A DNA stretch of 64,000 nt from contig NZ_JBINNY010000001.1 in the NCBI RefSeq assembly GCF_051297175.1, positions 1,550,001 through 1,614,000 on the forward strand, written 5' to 3'. The notes under the pieces were generated by a model. That model was not told where the DNA came from. It worked only from the letters and a program-made list of their open reading frames with translations, and did not search any database. The translations under genes and the position numbers were made by a program. Origin of the DNA: Dryocola sp051297175 (GTDB lineage: Bacteria > Pseudomonadota > Gammaproteobacteria > Enterobacterales > Enterobacteriaceae). Below are positions 16,010-25,632 of the stretch, piece after piece (the first letter of the stretch is position 1; every line of letters starts with the position of its first letter).

Positions 16010-18646
16010 ATGAGCGACCTTGCCAGAGAAATTACACCGGTCAACATTGAGGAAGAGCTGAAGAGCTCGTATCTGGATTACGCGATGTCGGTTATTGTCG
16101 GCCGCGCACTGCCAGATGTCCGCGATGGACTCAAGCCGGTACACCGTCGCGTACTTTACGCCATGAACGTATTGGGCAATGACTGGAATAAAGCATACAA
16201 AAAATCCGCCCGTGTCGTTGGTGACGTAATCGGTAAATACCACCCTCATGGTGATACCGCCGTTTATGACACGATCGTACGTATGGCACAGCCATTCTCC
16301 TTGCGCTATATGCTGGTCGATGGCCAGGGTAACTTCGGTTCTGTGGATGGCGACTCCGCCGCAGCGATGCGTTATACGGAAATCCGTATGTCGAAAATCG
16401 CCCACGAGCTGATGGCCGACCTGGAAAAAGACACGGTGGATTTCGTCGATAACTACGACGGCACCGAGAAAATTCCAGACGTTATGCCAACCAAGATCCC
16501 CAACCTGCTGGTAAACGGCTCGTCCGGTATCGCAGTAGGCATGGCGACAAACATCCCGCCGCATAACATCACCGAAGTCATCAACGGCTGCCTGGCGTAC
16601 ATTGAAGATGAAAACATCAGCGTAGAAGGGCTGATGGAATACATCCCAGGGCCTGACTTCCCAACGGCCGCCATCATCAATGGCCGTCGTGGTATTGAAG
16701 AAGCTTACCGCACCGGGCGCGGCAAAATTTACATTCGCGCGCGCGCGGAAGTGGAAGCCGATGCCAAAACGGGCCGTGAAACCATCATCGTTCACGAAAT
16801 CCCGTATCAGGTTAACAAAGCACGTCTGATCGAAAAAATCGCCGAGCTGGTGAAAGAGAAGCGCGTTGAGGGCATCAGCGCCCTGCGCGACGAGTCCGAC
16901 AAAGACGGGATGCGCATCGTTATCGAAATCAAACGCGATGCGGTGGGCGAAGTTGTACTGAACAACCTCTACTCCCAGACCCAGCTGCAAACCTCTTTCG
17001 GCATCAACATGGTGGCGCTGCACCACGGCCAGCCGAAGATCATGAACCTGAAAGACATTCTTTCCGCGTTCGTGCGTCACCGCCGTGAAGTTGTTACGCG
17101 TCGTACTATTTTCGAACTGCGAAAAGCCCGCGACCGTGCCCACATCCTTGAAGGCCTGGCGATTGCGCTGGCTAACATCGACCCGATCATCGAGCTGATT
17201 CGTCACTCCCCGAACGCGGCAGAAGCGAAAGCTGGCCTGATTGCACGCTCCTGGGATTTGGGCAACGTTGCCGCCATGTTGGAACGTGCGGGCGACGATG
17301 CCGCGCGTCCTGAGTGGCTGGAGCCCGAGTTCGGCATTCGTGACGGTCAGTATTTCCTGACCGAGCAGCAGGCTCAAGCGATTCTGGATCTGCGTTTGCA
17401 GAAACTGACCGGCCTCGAGCACGAAAAACTGCTCGACGAATACAAAGAGCTGTTAGAGCAGATCGCCGAGCTGCTGCACATTTTGGGCAGCGCAGAGCGT
17501 CTGATGGAAGTGATCCGCGAAGAGCTGGAAGCCATGCGCGACCAGTTCGGCGACAATCGTCGCACTGAAATCACCGCCAACACCGCTGATATCAACATTG
17601 AAGACCTGATCAACCAGGAAGATGTGGTTGTCACCCTGTCTCACCAGGGCTATGTGAAGTATCAGCCGCTGACCGATTACGAAGCGCAACGTCGCGGCGG
17701 GAAAGGTAAATCTGCGGCACGTATTAAAGAAGAAGACTTTATCGATCGCCTGCTGGTCGCCAACACCCATGACACGATCCTGCTGTTCTCCAGCCGTGGT
17801 CGCCTGTACTGGATGAAGGTTTATCAGCTGCCGGAAGCGAGCCGCGGTGCCCGTGGCCGTCCGATTGTTAACCTTCTGCCGCTGGAAGCGGACGAACGCA
17901 TCACCGCTATCCTGCCGGTACGCGAATACGCCGAAGGCATCAACGTGTTCATGGCGACCGCGAGCGGTACCGTGAAGAAAACCGCGCTGACCGACTTCAG
18001 CCGCCCACGTTCAGCAGGCATTATCGCCGTTAACCTCAATGAGGGCGACGAGCTGATTGGTGTTGACCTGACCGACGGCAGCAACGAAGCGATGCTGTTC
18101 TCCGCCGCCGGTAAAGTGGTGCGCTTTAAAGAAGACGCCGTTCGTACCATGGGCCGTACCGCCACCGGCGTTCGCGGCATCAAACTGGCTGGCGACGACA
18201 AGGTTGTTTCCCTGATCATTCCACGTGGCGAAGGTTCTATCCTGACCGTTACGCAGAATGGCTACGGTAAACGTACCGCTGCCGACGAATACCCAACCAA
18301 ATCTCGTGCGACGCAGGGCGTTATCTCCATTAAAGTGACCGAGCGTAACGGCAGCGTCGTTGGCGCGGTGCAGGTGGAAGATACCGACCAGATCATGATG
18401 ATCACCGATGCCGGTACGCTGGTTCGTACCCGCGTATCCGAAGTGAGCGTCGTCGGTCGTAATACCCAGGGCGTTATCCTCATCCGTACCGCGGAAGATG
18501 AAAACGTCGTCGGCCTGCAGCGCGTTGCGGAGCCGGTTGATGAAGAAGAGCTGGACGCTATCGACGGTACCGTTGCGGAAGGCGATGACGACATCGCGCC
18601 GGAAGCAGAAAGTGACGACGAAGCGGCAGACGACGCGGACGAGTAA
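16010..18646 (+). CDS. gyrA: DNA gyrase subunit A
   Basis: The breakage-reunion subunit of gyrase, which introduces negative supercoils with GyrB. It has 878 residues (E. coli 875). The winged-helix and tower domain holds the active Tyr122 in AAAMRYTEIRMSK. The C-terminal beta-pinwheel carries the GyrA-box QRRGGKGKSA (near residue 562), needed for DNA wrapping, and ends in an acidic tail of Asp, Glu and Ala. In the quinolone-resistance region, residue 83 is Thr (GDTAVYD) while residue 87 is Asp; E. coli has Ser83. Thr83 is the natural residue in some genera such as Citrobacter. A -10 element lies upstream and an intrinsic terminator downstream, so the gene is probably monocistronic. Confidence 0.98.
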   Translation: MSDLAREITPVNIEEELKSSYLDYAMSVIVGRALPDVRDGLKPVHRRVLYAMNVLGNDWNKAYKKSARVVGDVIGKYHPHGDTAVYDTIVRMAQPFSLRYMLVDGQGNFGSVDGDSAAAMRYTEIRMSKIAHELMADLEKDTVDFVDNYDGTEKIPDVMPTKIPNLLVNGSSGIAVGMATNIPPHNITEVINGCLAYIEDENISVEGLMEYIPGPDFPTAAIINGRRGIEEAYRTGRGKIYIRARAEVEADAKTGRETIIVHEIPYQVNKARLIEKIAELVKEKRVEGISALRDESDKDGMRIVIEIKRDAVGEVVLNNLYSQTQLQTSFGINMVALHHGQPKIMNLKDILSAFVRHRREVVTRRTIFELRKARDRAHILEGLAIALANIDPIIELIRHSPNAAEAKAGLIARSWDLGNVAAMLERAGDDAARPEWLEPEFGIRDGQYFLTEQQAQAILDLRLQKLTGLEHEKLLDEYKELLEQIAELLHILGSAERLMEVIREELEAMRDQFGDNRRTEITANTADINIEDLINQEDVVVTLSHQGYVKYQPLTDYEAQRRGGKGKSAARIKEEDFIDRLLVANTHDTILLFSSRGRLYWMKVYQLPEASRGARGRPIVNLLPLEADERITAILPVREYAEGINVFMATASGTVKKTALTDFSRPRSAGIIAVNLNEGDELIGVDLTDGSNEAMLFSAAGKVVRFKEDAVRTMGRTATGVRGIKLAGDDKVVSLIIPRGEGSILTVTQNGYGKRTAADEYPTKSRATQGVISIKVTERNGSVVGAVQVEDTDQIMMITDAGTLVRTRVSEVSVVGRNTQGVILIRTAEDENVVGLQRVAEPVDEEELDAIDGTVAEGDDDIAPEAESDDEAADDADE

Positions 18647-18676
18647 TCCGCCTGCTTCGCTTTAGAGCAAAGCTTA

Positions 18677-18714
18677 AAACGCCTGGTGCAGCGCATCGGG
18701 CGTTTTTTATTTTT
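18677..18714 (+). terminator. gyrA terminator
   Basis: AAACGCC (18677-18683) pairs with GGCGTTT (18699-18705), followed by TTTATTTTTA. It is 30 bases after the gyrA stop. Confidence 0.85.
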
Positions 18715-18764
18715 ATACCCTGTACTATTCTGGTGAATGAAAGGGTCAATTAAAAAGGTAAATC

Positions 18765-19151
18765 ATGGCTATCCCTGAAAAGTATAAAGAGACAGAACGC
18801 TGGGCATTCGGCGACACCGAGCAGCAGGCGGACGAGCTCGTCAAGCTGGTGTTGGACGGCGTGAAAACGGCCACCTGCTCCAACCTCGACGGCGAAGGGA
18901 TCCCGCAGCCGGGCGATGTGTTTGTCGTGGTCGACGGCAAAAATGAGCCGGTTTGCGCGATTGAGCTGACGACGGTTGAGATGAGCACCTTCGACCAGGT
19001 CAATGAAGCCCATGCGCTGGCCGAAGGGGAGGGCGACCGAACGCTCGCCTACTGGCGCAACGAGCATAAACGCTTTTTTGAAGAGTACGATCTGTTCTCA
19101 CCGGACATGACGCTTGTGCTGATGCACTTCAAGGTTATCGAAAAGTTCTGA
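18765..19151 (+). CDS. ASCH domain protein (COG4405/YhfF type)
   Basis: A 128-residue single-domain protein with the ASCH fold. The sequence RWAFGDTEQQADELVKLVLDG-KTATCS is typical of the COG4405 branch, followed by PGDVFVVVDGKNEPVCAIELTTV and a YWRNEHKRFF segment. ASCH proteins are related to PUA domains and are predicted to bind RNA; one family member from Zymomonas has been reported as a ribonuclease. The exact role here is unknown. The ATG has AAGG close upstream and a TACTAT-like -10 about 40 bases before. It stands alone between gyrA and rcsC and is probably an insertion relative to E. coli. Confidence 0.82.
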   Translation: MAIPEKYKETERWAFGDTEQQADELVKLVLDGVKTATCSNLDGEGIPQPGDVFVVVDGKNEPVCAIELTTVEMSTFDQVNEAHALAEGEGDRTLAYWRNEHKRFFEEYDLFSPDMTLVLMHFKVIEKF

Positions 19152-19192
19152 TTGTTTGCAGCAGGGCGCTTGCTAAAGCTGCGGTTTCCCTG

Positions 19193-19218
19193 GTCGGATT
19201 CGCGCAGCGACATCCGAC
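19193..19218. repeat. REP-like unit upstream of rcsC
   Basis: GTCGGAT and ATCCGAC (19212-19218) pair around a GC-rich loop. A degenerate second copy (GTCGGTGGATGTCGCCGCGC) follows at 19233-19252. Confidence 0.65.
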
Positions 19219-19347
19219 AAAATGATTCAAAGTCGGTGGATGTCGCCGCGCTAAACTCCCCAACACCACCTTTGCCGTTGCGGGCCGCCATTTTTGCGGC
19301 TACCTTATCGGCATCCAACGTATTGTTTCCCCGCGACCAGGCTAAAT

Positions 19348-22197
19348 TTGAAATATCTCGTCTCTTTTCGCAACACGTTAAAAGTTTCCCGCTATCTTTT
19401 CCGGGCGCTGGCGCTGCTGCTATGGCTGCTGATTGCGCTTTGTTCAGTGTTCTATATCGTCAACGCCCTGCATGAAAAAGAGTCGGAGATCCGTCAGGAA
19501 TTCAACATCAGCTTTGACCAGGCGCAGCGCTACATTCAGCGCACCTCGGACGTCGTCAAAGAGCTGAAGTACATTGCCGAAAATCGACTGAGCGCCACCA
19601 ACGGCGTGCTTCCCGCGATTGAACGCGACGACAGCAAGGTCGAAACCCCAAATTTCATGCCGCTGTTCCCGGATTCGGACTGCTCGGCAGTCAGCGCTTC
19701 CTGGCGTAGCTCGCTGCAGTCGCTTGCCTGGTTCCTGCGCTACTGGCGCGACAACTTCTCTGCGGCATATGACCTTAACCGCGTCTTCCTGATCGGCGGC
19801 GAAAACCTCTGCATGGCGGATTTCGGCCTGCGTGAAATGCCGCTGGAGCGCGAAAAGGCGCTGAAAACGCTGCACGAACGCATCCTTAAATATCGCAACG
19901 CGCCGCAGGATGAGCGCAGCAACAGCATCTACTGGATTGGCCAGGGGCCACGTCCGGGCATCGGCTACTTCTATACCCTTACCCCTGTGTATCTGGCGAA
20001 CCGCCTGCAGGCGCTGCTCGGCATCGAACAAACCGTGCGGATGGAAAACTTCATTACGCCGGGAACGCTGCCCGTCGGCGTGACTATTCTTGATGAAAAC
20101 AGCCGCCCGCTGATTGCGCTTACCGGCCCGGAAACCAAAATTGAGCCGGAGGCGCGCTGGGTGCAGGAACGCTCCTGGTTTGGCTACACCTCCGGCTTTA
20201 AAGAGCTGGTGCTCAAGAAAAACCTGCCGCCGTCTTCGCTGAGCGTTATCTATTCCGTACCCGTCGATATGGTGCTGGAACGCATCCGTATGCTGATTCT
20301 CAATGCGGTGCTGCTGAACGTGCTGATGGGCATCGTGCTGTTCGTGCTTGCGCGAATGTATGAACGGCGCATCTTCATTCCGGCAGAAAACGACGCGCAG
20401 CGTCTGGAAGAACACGAACAGTTTAACCGCAAAATCGTGGCGTCGGCCCCGGTGGGTATCTGTATCCTGCGCACCCAGGACGGCACCAACATCCTGAGTA
20501 ACGAGCTGGCGCATAACTATCTGAACATGCTGACGCACGAGGACAGGCAGCGGCTGACGCAAATCATCTGCGGGCAGCAGGTCAACTTCGTCGACGTGGT
20601 GACCAGCAACCATACGAATTTACAGATTAGCTTCGTTCACTCGCGCTATCGCAATGAAAACGTGGCGATTTGCGTGCTGGTTGACGTAAGCGCCCGCGTG
20701 AAAATGGAAGAGTCGCTGCAGGAAATGGCGCAGGCCTCCGAGCAGGCGAGCCAGTCAAAATCCATGTTCCTGGCAACGGTCAGCCACGAGCTGCGCACCC
20801 CGCTGTACGGCATCATCGGCAACCTCGATTTGCTGCAAACCAAAGCGCTGCCGAAAGGCGTCGATCGCCTGGTCACGGCGATGAACAACTCCTCAAGCCT
20901 GCTGCTGAAAATCATCAGCGATATTCTCGATTTCTCGAAAATTGAGTCCGAGCAGCTGAAAATCGAGCCGCGCGAATTCTCGCCGCGCGAGGTCATGAGC
21001 CACATCACGGCGAACTACCTGCCGCTGGTGGTGCGCAAACAGCTCGGTCTTTACTGCTTCATTGAGCCGGACGTGCCGCTGACGCTGCAGGGCGATCCGA
21101 TGCGCCTGCAGCAGGTGATTTCCAACCTGCTCAGCAACGCCATCAAGTTCACCGACGTTGGCTGCATCATTCTGCATGTCTCGGTGAGCGGGGATTATCT
21201 CAGCTTCCGGGTGCGCGATACCGGCGTGGGTATCCCGACGAAAGAGGTGACGCGCCTCTTCGACCCGTTCTTCCAGGTGGGCACCGGCGTGCAGCGCAAC
21301 TTCCAGGGTACCGGCCTCGGCCTTGCGATTTGCGAGAAGCTTATCAGCATGATGGACGGGGATATTTCGGTGGATACCGAAGCCGGAATGGGTAGCCAGT
21401 TTACCATTCGCATTCCGCTGTATGCGGCGCAGTCCGCGCCGGTTGCGCAGGTGGACGGCCTGGCAAACAAGCGCTGCTGGCTTGCGGTACGCAACGCGTC
21501 GCTTAGCGGCTATCTTGAGTCTCTGCTTGAGAAAAATAACATTCGCACCCGGCCGTACCACGGCGAAGTGCCGGACAGCGACGACGTGCTGATAACCGAT
21601 GACGCGCTGGAAACGCCGTGGAAAGGCCGTGCGGCGATTAGCTTCTGCCGTCGCCATATCGGCATTCCGCTGGAGACATCGCCGGGCTGCTGGACGCACA
21701 GCGTGGCCGCGCCGCACGATCTCCTGAACCTGCTGGGCCGCATTTACAGCATTGATGTCGACGTGCCGGGCAGCACGGCGGTACTGCCTTCAGCGAATGA
21801 CGTCAGCGAGCAAAATGACGACATGATGATCCTGGTCGTCGACGATCATCCGATTAACCGCCGCCTGCTTGCCGATCAGCTGGGATCGCTCGGCTATCAG
21901 TGTAAGACCGCGAACGACGGCGTTGACGCCCTTAACGTCCTGAGCAAGAACCACATTGATATCGTGCTTAGCGACGTGAACATGCCAAATATGGACGGCT
22001 ACCGTCTGACGCAGCGTATCCGCCAGCTTGGGCTGACGCTGCCGGTTATCGGCGTGACGGCGAACGCGCTTGCGGAAGAGAAGCAGCGCTGTATCGAATC
22101 TGGCATGGATAGCTGCCTGTCGAAGCCGGTTACGTTAGACGTGATTAAGCAGACGCTGGCGGTATATGCGGCACGGGTGAGAAGCGCGAGGCGTTAA
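19348..22197 (+). CDS. rcsC: Rcs phosphorelay hybrid sensor kinase
   Basis: Inner-membrane hybrid kinase that phosphorylates the HPt protein RcsD in the envelope-stress Rcs relay. It has 949 residues, as in E. coli. TM1 is at about residues 16-38 and TM2 at about 312-334 around a periplasmic domain. A PAS-like region follows, then HisKA with His480 (TVSHELRTPLYG). The HATPase domain shows DTGVGIP and GTGLGLAICEKLI. The variable ABL domain (about 705-810) precedes the receiver with Asp876 (VLSDVNMPNMDG). The start is a TTG at 19348, chosen because it gives exactly the family N-terminus; the longer frame upstream runs into REP sequence. RcsC faces rcsB (convergent). Confidence 0.96.
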   Translation: MKYLVSFRNTLKVSRYLFRALALLLWLLIALCSVFYIVNALHEKESEIRQEFNISFDQAQRYIQRTSDVVKELKYIAENRLSATNGVLPAIERDDSKVETPNFMPLFPDSDCSAVSASWRSSLQSLAWFLRYWRDNFSAAYDLNRVFLIGGENLCMADFGLREMPLEREKALKTLHERILKYRNAPQDERSNSIYWIGQGPRPGIGYFYTLTPVYLANRLQALLGIEQTVRMENFITPGTLPVGVTILDENSRPLIALTGPETKIEPEARWVQERSWFGYTSGFKELVLKKNLPPSSLSVIYSVPVDMVLERIRMLILNAVLLNVLMGIVLFVLARMYERRIFIPAENDAQRLEEHEQFNRKIVASAPVGICILRTQDGTNILSNELAHNYLNMLTHEDRQRLTQIICGQQVNFVDVVTSNHTNLQISFVHSRYRNENVAICVLVDVSARVKMEESLQEMAQASEQASQSKSMFLATVSHELRTPLYGIIGNLDLLQTKALPKGVDRLVTAMNNSSSLLLKIISDILDFSKIESEQLKIEPREFSPREVMSHITANYLPLVVRKQLGLYCFIEPDVPLTLQGDPMRLQQVISNLLSNAIKFTDVGCIILHVSVSGDYLSFRVRDTGVGIPTKEVTRLFDPFFQVGTGVQRNFQGTGLGLAICEKLISMMDGDISVDTEAGMGSQFTIRIPLYAAQSAPVAQVDGLANKRCWLAVRNASLSGYLESLLEKNNIRTRPYHGEVPDSDDVLITDDALETPWKGRAAISFCRRHIGIPLETSPGCWTHSVAAPHDLLNLLGRIYSIDVDVPGSTAVLPSANDVSEQNDDMMILVVDDHPINRRLLADQLGSLGYQCKTANDGVDALNVLSKNHIDIVLSDVNMPNMDGYRLTQRIRQLGLTLPVIGVTANALAEEKQRCIESGMDSCLSKPVTLDVIKQTLAVYAARVRSARR

Positions 22198-22210
22198 AAC
22201 AGGGGGGGGC

Positions 22211-22298
22211 GTAGGTCGGGTAAGCGCAGCCGCCACCCGACATATACGCTTAAGTACTTAGTAGGTCGGGTAAGCGCAAGCGCCACCCGACGTATAGG
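22211..22298. repeat. tandem pair of REP-like units between rcsC and rcsB
   Basis: Two near-identical 38-base units (22211-22248 and 22261-22298) start 50 bases apart in the same orientation. Each has GTAGGTCGGGT and ACCCGAC arms. They differ at only a few loop and 3' positions. They fill the gap between convergent genes. Confidence 0.9.
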
Positions 22299-22302
22299 CA
22301 GA

Positions 22303-22953
22303 TTAGTCTTTATCCGCGGGGGACAGGCTAACGGATGAAAGGTAGTTCAGCAGGGCAATATCGTTCTCAACGCCCAGCTTCATCATCGCTGACTTCTTCT
22401 GGCTGCTGATGGTTTTGATGCTGCGGTTCAGCTTACGGGCAATCTCGGTCACCAGGAAACCTTCGGCAAACAGGCGCAGCACTTCGCTTTCTTTCGGCGA
22501 AAGGCGTTTGTCGCCGTAACCGCCAGCGCTGATTTTTTCCAGCAGGCGGGATACGCTTTCCGGCGTGAATTTTTTACCTTTTTGCAGCGCGGCGAGCGCC
22601 TTAGGCAGATCGGTTGGCGCACCTTGCTTCAGCACAATCCCTTCGATATCCAAATCCAGCACGGCGCTTAAAATTGCCGGGTTGTTGTTCATCGTCAGAA
22701 CGATAATGGAAATATTCGGGAAGTGACGCTTGATGTATTTAATCAGCGTAATACCGTCACCGTATTTGTCTCCCGGCATGGAGAGATCGGTAATCAGCAC
22801 GTGCGCGTCAAGTTTCGGAAGGTTATTGATCAGGGCTGTGGAGTCTTCAAACTCACCGACAACATTCACCCACTCGATCTGCTCGAGTGATTTACGAATG
22901 CCGAACAGGACAATCGGATGGTCGTCGGCAATAATTACGTTCATACTGTTCAT
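22303..22953 (-). CDS. rcsB: Rcs phosphorelay response regulator
   Basis: Transcription factor of the Rcs system. It controls capsule, flagella, division and envelope-stress genes, alone or with partners such as RcsA. It has 216 residues and is almost identical to E. coli RcsB. The receiver domain has acidic residues Asp10 and Asp11 and phospho-acceptor Asp56 (LITDLSMPGD). The C-terminal LuxR-type helix-turn-helix is LSPKESEVLRLFAEG-LVTEIARKLNRSIKTISSQK. The ATG at 22953 gives the family start MNSMNVIIADD; the open frame upstream overlaps rcsD. The gap to the rcsD stop is 16 bases, so the two are one transcript. In E. coli rcsB also has its own promoter inside rcsD. Confidence 0.97.
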   Translation of the reverse strand: MNSMNVIIADDHPIVLFGIRKSLEQIEWVNVVGEFEDSTALINNLPKLDAHVLITDLSMPGDKYGDGITLIKYIKRHFPNISIIVLTMNNNPAILSAVLDLDIEGIVLKQGAPTDLPKALAALQKGKKFTPESVSRLLEKISAGGYGDKRLSPKESEVLRLFAEGFLVTEIARKLNRSIKTISSQKKSAMMKLGVENDIALLNYLSSVSLSPADKD

Positions 22954-22969
22954 GTAATAGGCTACCTTG

Positions 22970-25630
22970 CTACAGCAAACTCTTGACGTAAGCGTCAATA
23001 TCGCTGGTATATTTTTGTATGTTGGCAGCATCACTTTCACGAATGTGATGCTCTAACGTTTCACATAACTGCTTGCCGGGTACCAGATTGAGCATAGCGA
23101 ACACCCCTTTTAAGCGGTGCGCCGTCTGTGCCAGCGCAGCAAAATCGCTGGTCGCGGCTTCAGTATACAATCTCCTAACATCTTCCGGTACTGTGTCGAC
23201 AAAGAGCGCGTAATAGCCGCTGGCGTGAAGCTGCGCGTTTTCGTCTCCGCCCAACGGCGAGTCGGGCATTTCTTCCTGCGCCAGCTGCTCTTCTATCAGT
23301 CCTAGCACGGCATCCTGCATCGCATTGCTGATATTAAAGTTAACGCGGTACTGGCCTGGGCCAATTTTCCGCATTCCGTTTTCATCATCGCTTAAAAGCA
23401 ACCCTGAAGATGTAAGATTAGACGGATTATCGGTCAGGAAGATATCAAACTCTTGACTGGCCAATCTTTCATCCGGCGTGATGCAGTTCGCCCCCCAGTT
23501 TTCGAGCTGGCGGGTAACAATGTTACGCACTTCGTTAGAGGTGATATCCAGCATCGCCACCACTTCATCGAGCAGCTTTTCATCCTGATCCACCGGCTGC
23601 GGATCGGCGGCCATTTTGACGTGCAGGTTGTAGCGCGTACCAATATCAGGGCGGGTTTTGATATTCAGATGCCCGCCAAGCTTGCGCGACAGCCGATCGC
23701 ACAGATAGAACGTCAGGCCATAGGCCTTACCGTAGCGGTCTTCGCTGGTTTCGTTGAGGAACGGGAAGTGCAGGTTATCGATTTCATCGTTGGAAATGCC
23801 TTCGCCGGTGTCCAGAATGCGGAACAGCAGGCGTTCAGGCGCCGATTCTTCTTCGCTAATCTCAAGCGTTATTTTACCAATCTGCGTCGTGGTGACCGAA
23901 TAGTGCAGCAGCAGTTGCAGGATTTTGCGCAGCGCTTCTCGGTCGCCGTGGCGCTCTTCATCCGCAGGCAGATGGTTATTGATCAGCAGCTGTAGGCCTT
24001 TACGCTTGATGACCGGCAGCATTTCCAGCGCGACCTCATCAACAAGCCCCTGAATGGTGAAGTGGGTCGCGGTCGTTTTCCAGCTGTCTGCCTCGAGCAT
24101 ATTCAGCAGCTGAATTTCATCAACCAGCCGGGCGATGGTTTGCGCCTCGTTTGCCAGCTGTTTGTGTTCCGTCGTGTTGAACTCTGCGGCATGCTTCGCA
24201 AGATTCTGCACCGGCAGCTGCAACGCTTCGCCAATGTGCTGCATAAAGGCCACGCGGCCCTGCTGGTTCTTCTCGTACAGACGCTGCGCCTGCTTGAGCT
24301 TTTTATTCACCAGGATCTCGCGGTCCTGATCGCGGATAACGAAAATCTGCGTGCGCGGCGCAATCTGGCTGCGGAACTGACGGATCTCATAAAGCTCGTT
24401 ATTAATGGTGGCCTGGATAACGCCCTGGTGCTGATCGGCCATCGCAATAATATTTTGCAGGTTGAGATGGGGGAGCAGGTGGTCGGCAATTTTGTTGCTG
24501 ATGACCGTTCTGTTGGCGTCCAGGTCATGTACCAGTAGGCCGAGCGGCAGCAGGGCGACGATCTCTTCGTTCAGCGCGCGCAGCACCTGTAGCTCACCGT
24601 TGCCGCTTGGCGCTTCGGAAGAGCGTGGCGCCTGCTGGCGGAAGGTGGTGAAGCCAAACAGCGCCAGCGCCAGCAGGCCAATATTCAACAGCAGCGGCAG
24701 CAGGATATTTTGCAGCGTGTCCATCAGCAGCGTGCCGAACGGCACCTGCCAGACAAGGCGCAAATGCGTGCTGGCGAGCGGTGAGGCTATTTCGATGCGG
24801 GCGCTGTTAAAGTTGATGGTTACGCTGTCCGGGCCTTCTTTATCACCCGCCTGCGCCGAGTTCAGACTGTCGTCAGGCTCAAGTTGAAAGCTGTCCAGCG
24901 ACATGGTCGGCGGGATGAGGTCGTTTATCGGCAGGTCGAACGCGACTACCGTAGCAAGATGGCCCGGCTGGTTGAACGTGGTGCGCAGGGTAAAATAATG
25001 CCCGTTTTGCCATGCGAGGCGGCGCAGCGGGGAGAAGCTTTCCCGTTCATCCAATGCGTTCGCCTGCTGGAGCATTTCGGCACGGCGGGAATCCACAATC
25101 GTGCCCACGCCGGTTTCTTTAAAGCCGGACGAGAGATCTTTTAACGGCAGCGTTGAGACCAGAATCATGCTGTTGTCCTGGCCGTTCAGATAGTACATCG
25201 ACCAGAGGCTGTTTTCCGCGCCCCACAGCGTATCCAGATAGGTAGAGATGCGCTGCGTCATTTCCAGCGTCGAGCTGTCGTGGGAGCCGAAGATCAACGC
25301 TTCGGTTTTGCGGCGCGGCTTCTCAAGGTAATACACGTCCTGGCGTAGGCGCGTTTCCTGTAGCCCGTCACCGGCAGAGGAGGCAGGTGCTGCGGCAACG
25401 TTGTCGTAGATTTGCCATGTCGCATAGCGGTAGGTATCCACGCGTTTATGCAGCGCATGGGTGATATCGACAATTTGATAGCTCTTATCTTTCAGCCAGG
25501 CGTTAACGGCGCTCTGTACCATCACACCCATAGCAACCAATAGCACGACGATCAGCAGCAGGAAGAAGCGCGTGATATTGCTGGGAATAAGGGAAAATTT
25601 GTTAGGGATCATGCCGTCAGACTGACTCAT
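22970..25630 (-). CDS. rcsD: Rcs phosphotransfer intermediate
   Basis: Inner-membrane HPt protein that passes phosphate between RcsC and RcsB and interacts with IgaA. It has 886 residues (E. coli 890). TM1 lies at about residues 19-41 and TM2 at about 305-325 around a periplasmic domain. A kinase-like region with a DTGEGIS motif follows but lacks the phospho-acceptor HisKA motif. An ABL-like domain comes next. The C-terminal HPt domain carries His838 (AQTAHRLKGVFAML). No clear Shine-Dalgarno precedes the ATG at 25630; instead, a 43-codon reading frame stops two bases before it, which suggests coupled translation. rcsB follows after 16 bases. Confidence 0.95.
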   Translation of the reverse strand: MSQSDGMIPNKFSLIPSNITRFFLLLIVVLLVAMGVMVQSAVNAWLKDKSYQIVDITHALHKRVDTYRYATWQIYDNVAAAPASSAGDGLQETRLRQDVYYLEKPRRKTEALIFGSHDSSTLEMTQRISTYLDTLWGAENSLWSMYYLNGQDNSMILVSTLPLKDLSSGFKETGVGTIVDSRRAEMLQQANALDERESFSPLRRLAWQNGHYFTLRTTFNQPGHLATVVAFDLPINDLIPPTMSLDSFQLEPDDSLNSAQAGDKEGPDSVTINFNSARIEIASPLASTHLRLVWQVPFGTLLMDTLQNILLPLLLNIGLLALALFGFTTFRQQAPRSSEAPSGNGELQVLRALNEEIVALLPLGLLVHDLDANRTVISNKIADHLLPHLNLQNIIAMADQHQGVIQATINNELYEIRQFRSQIAPRTQIFVIRDQDREILVNKKLKQAQRLYEKNQQGRVAFMQHIGEALQLPVQNLAKHAAEFNTTEHKQLANEAQTIARLVDEIQLLNMLEADSWKTTATHFTIQGLVDEVALEMLPVIKRKGLQLLINNHLPADEERHGDREALRKILQLLLHYSVTTTQIGKITLEISEEESAPERLLFRILDTGEGISNDEIDNLHFPFLNETSEDRYGKAYGLTFYLCDRLSRKLGGHLNIKTRPDIGTRYNLHVKMAADPQPVDQDEKLLDEVVAMLDITSNEVRNIVTRQLENWGANCITPDERLASQEFDIFLTDNPSNLTSSGLLLSDDENGMRKIGPGQYRVNFNISNAMQDAVLGLIEEQLAQEEMPDSPLGGDENAQLHASGYYALFVDTVPEDVRRLYTEAATSDFAALAQTAHRLKGVFAMLNLVPGKQLCETLEHHIRESDAANIQKYTSDIDAYVKSLL

Positions 25631-25632
25631 TA

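Noticed and set aside
15959..17422. 487-residue reading frame antisense to gyrA
   Set aside because: It covers the gyrA promoter and start and the highly conserved breakage-reunion domain, with no recognisable motif.
19444..20613. 389-residue reading frame antisense to rcsC
   Set aside because: It is rich in His, Gln and Arg, as expected from the reverse of a GC-rich gene. rcsC is certain.
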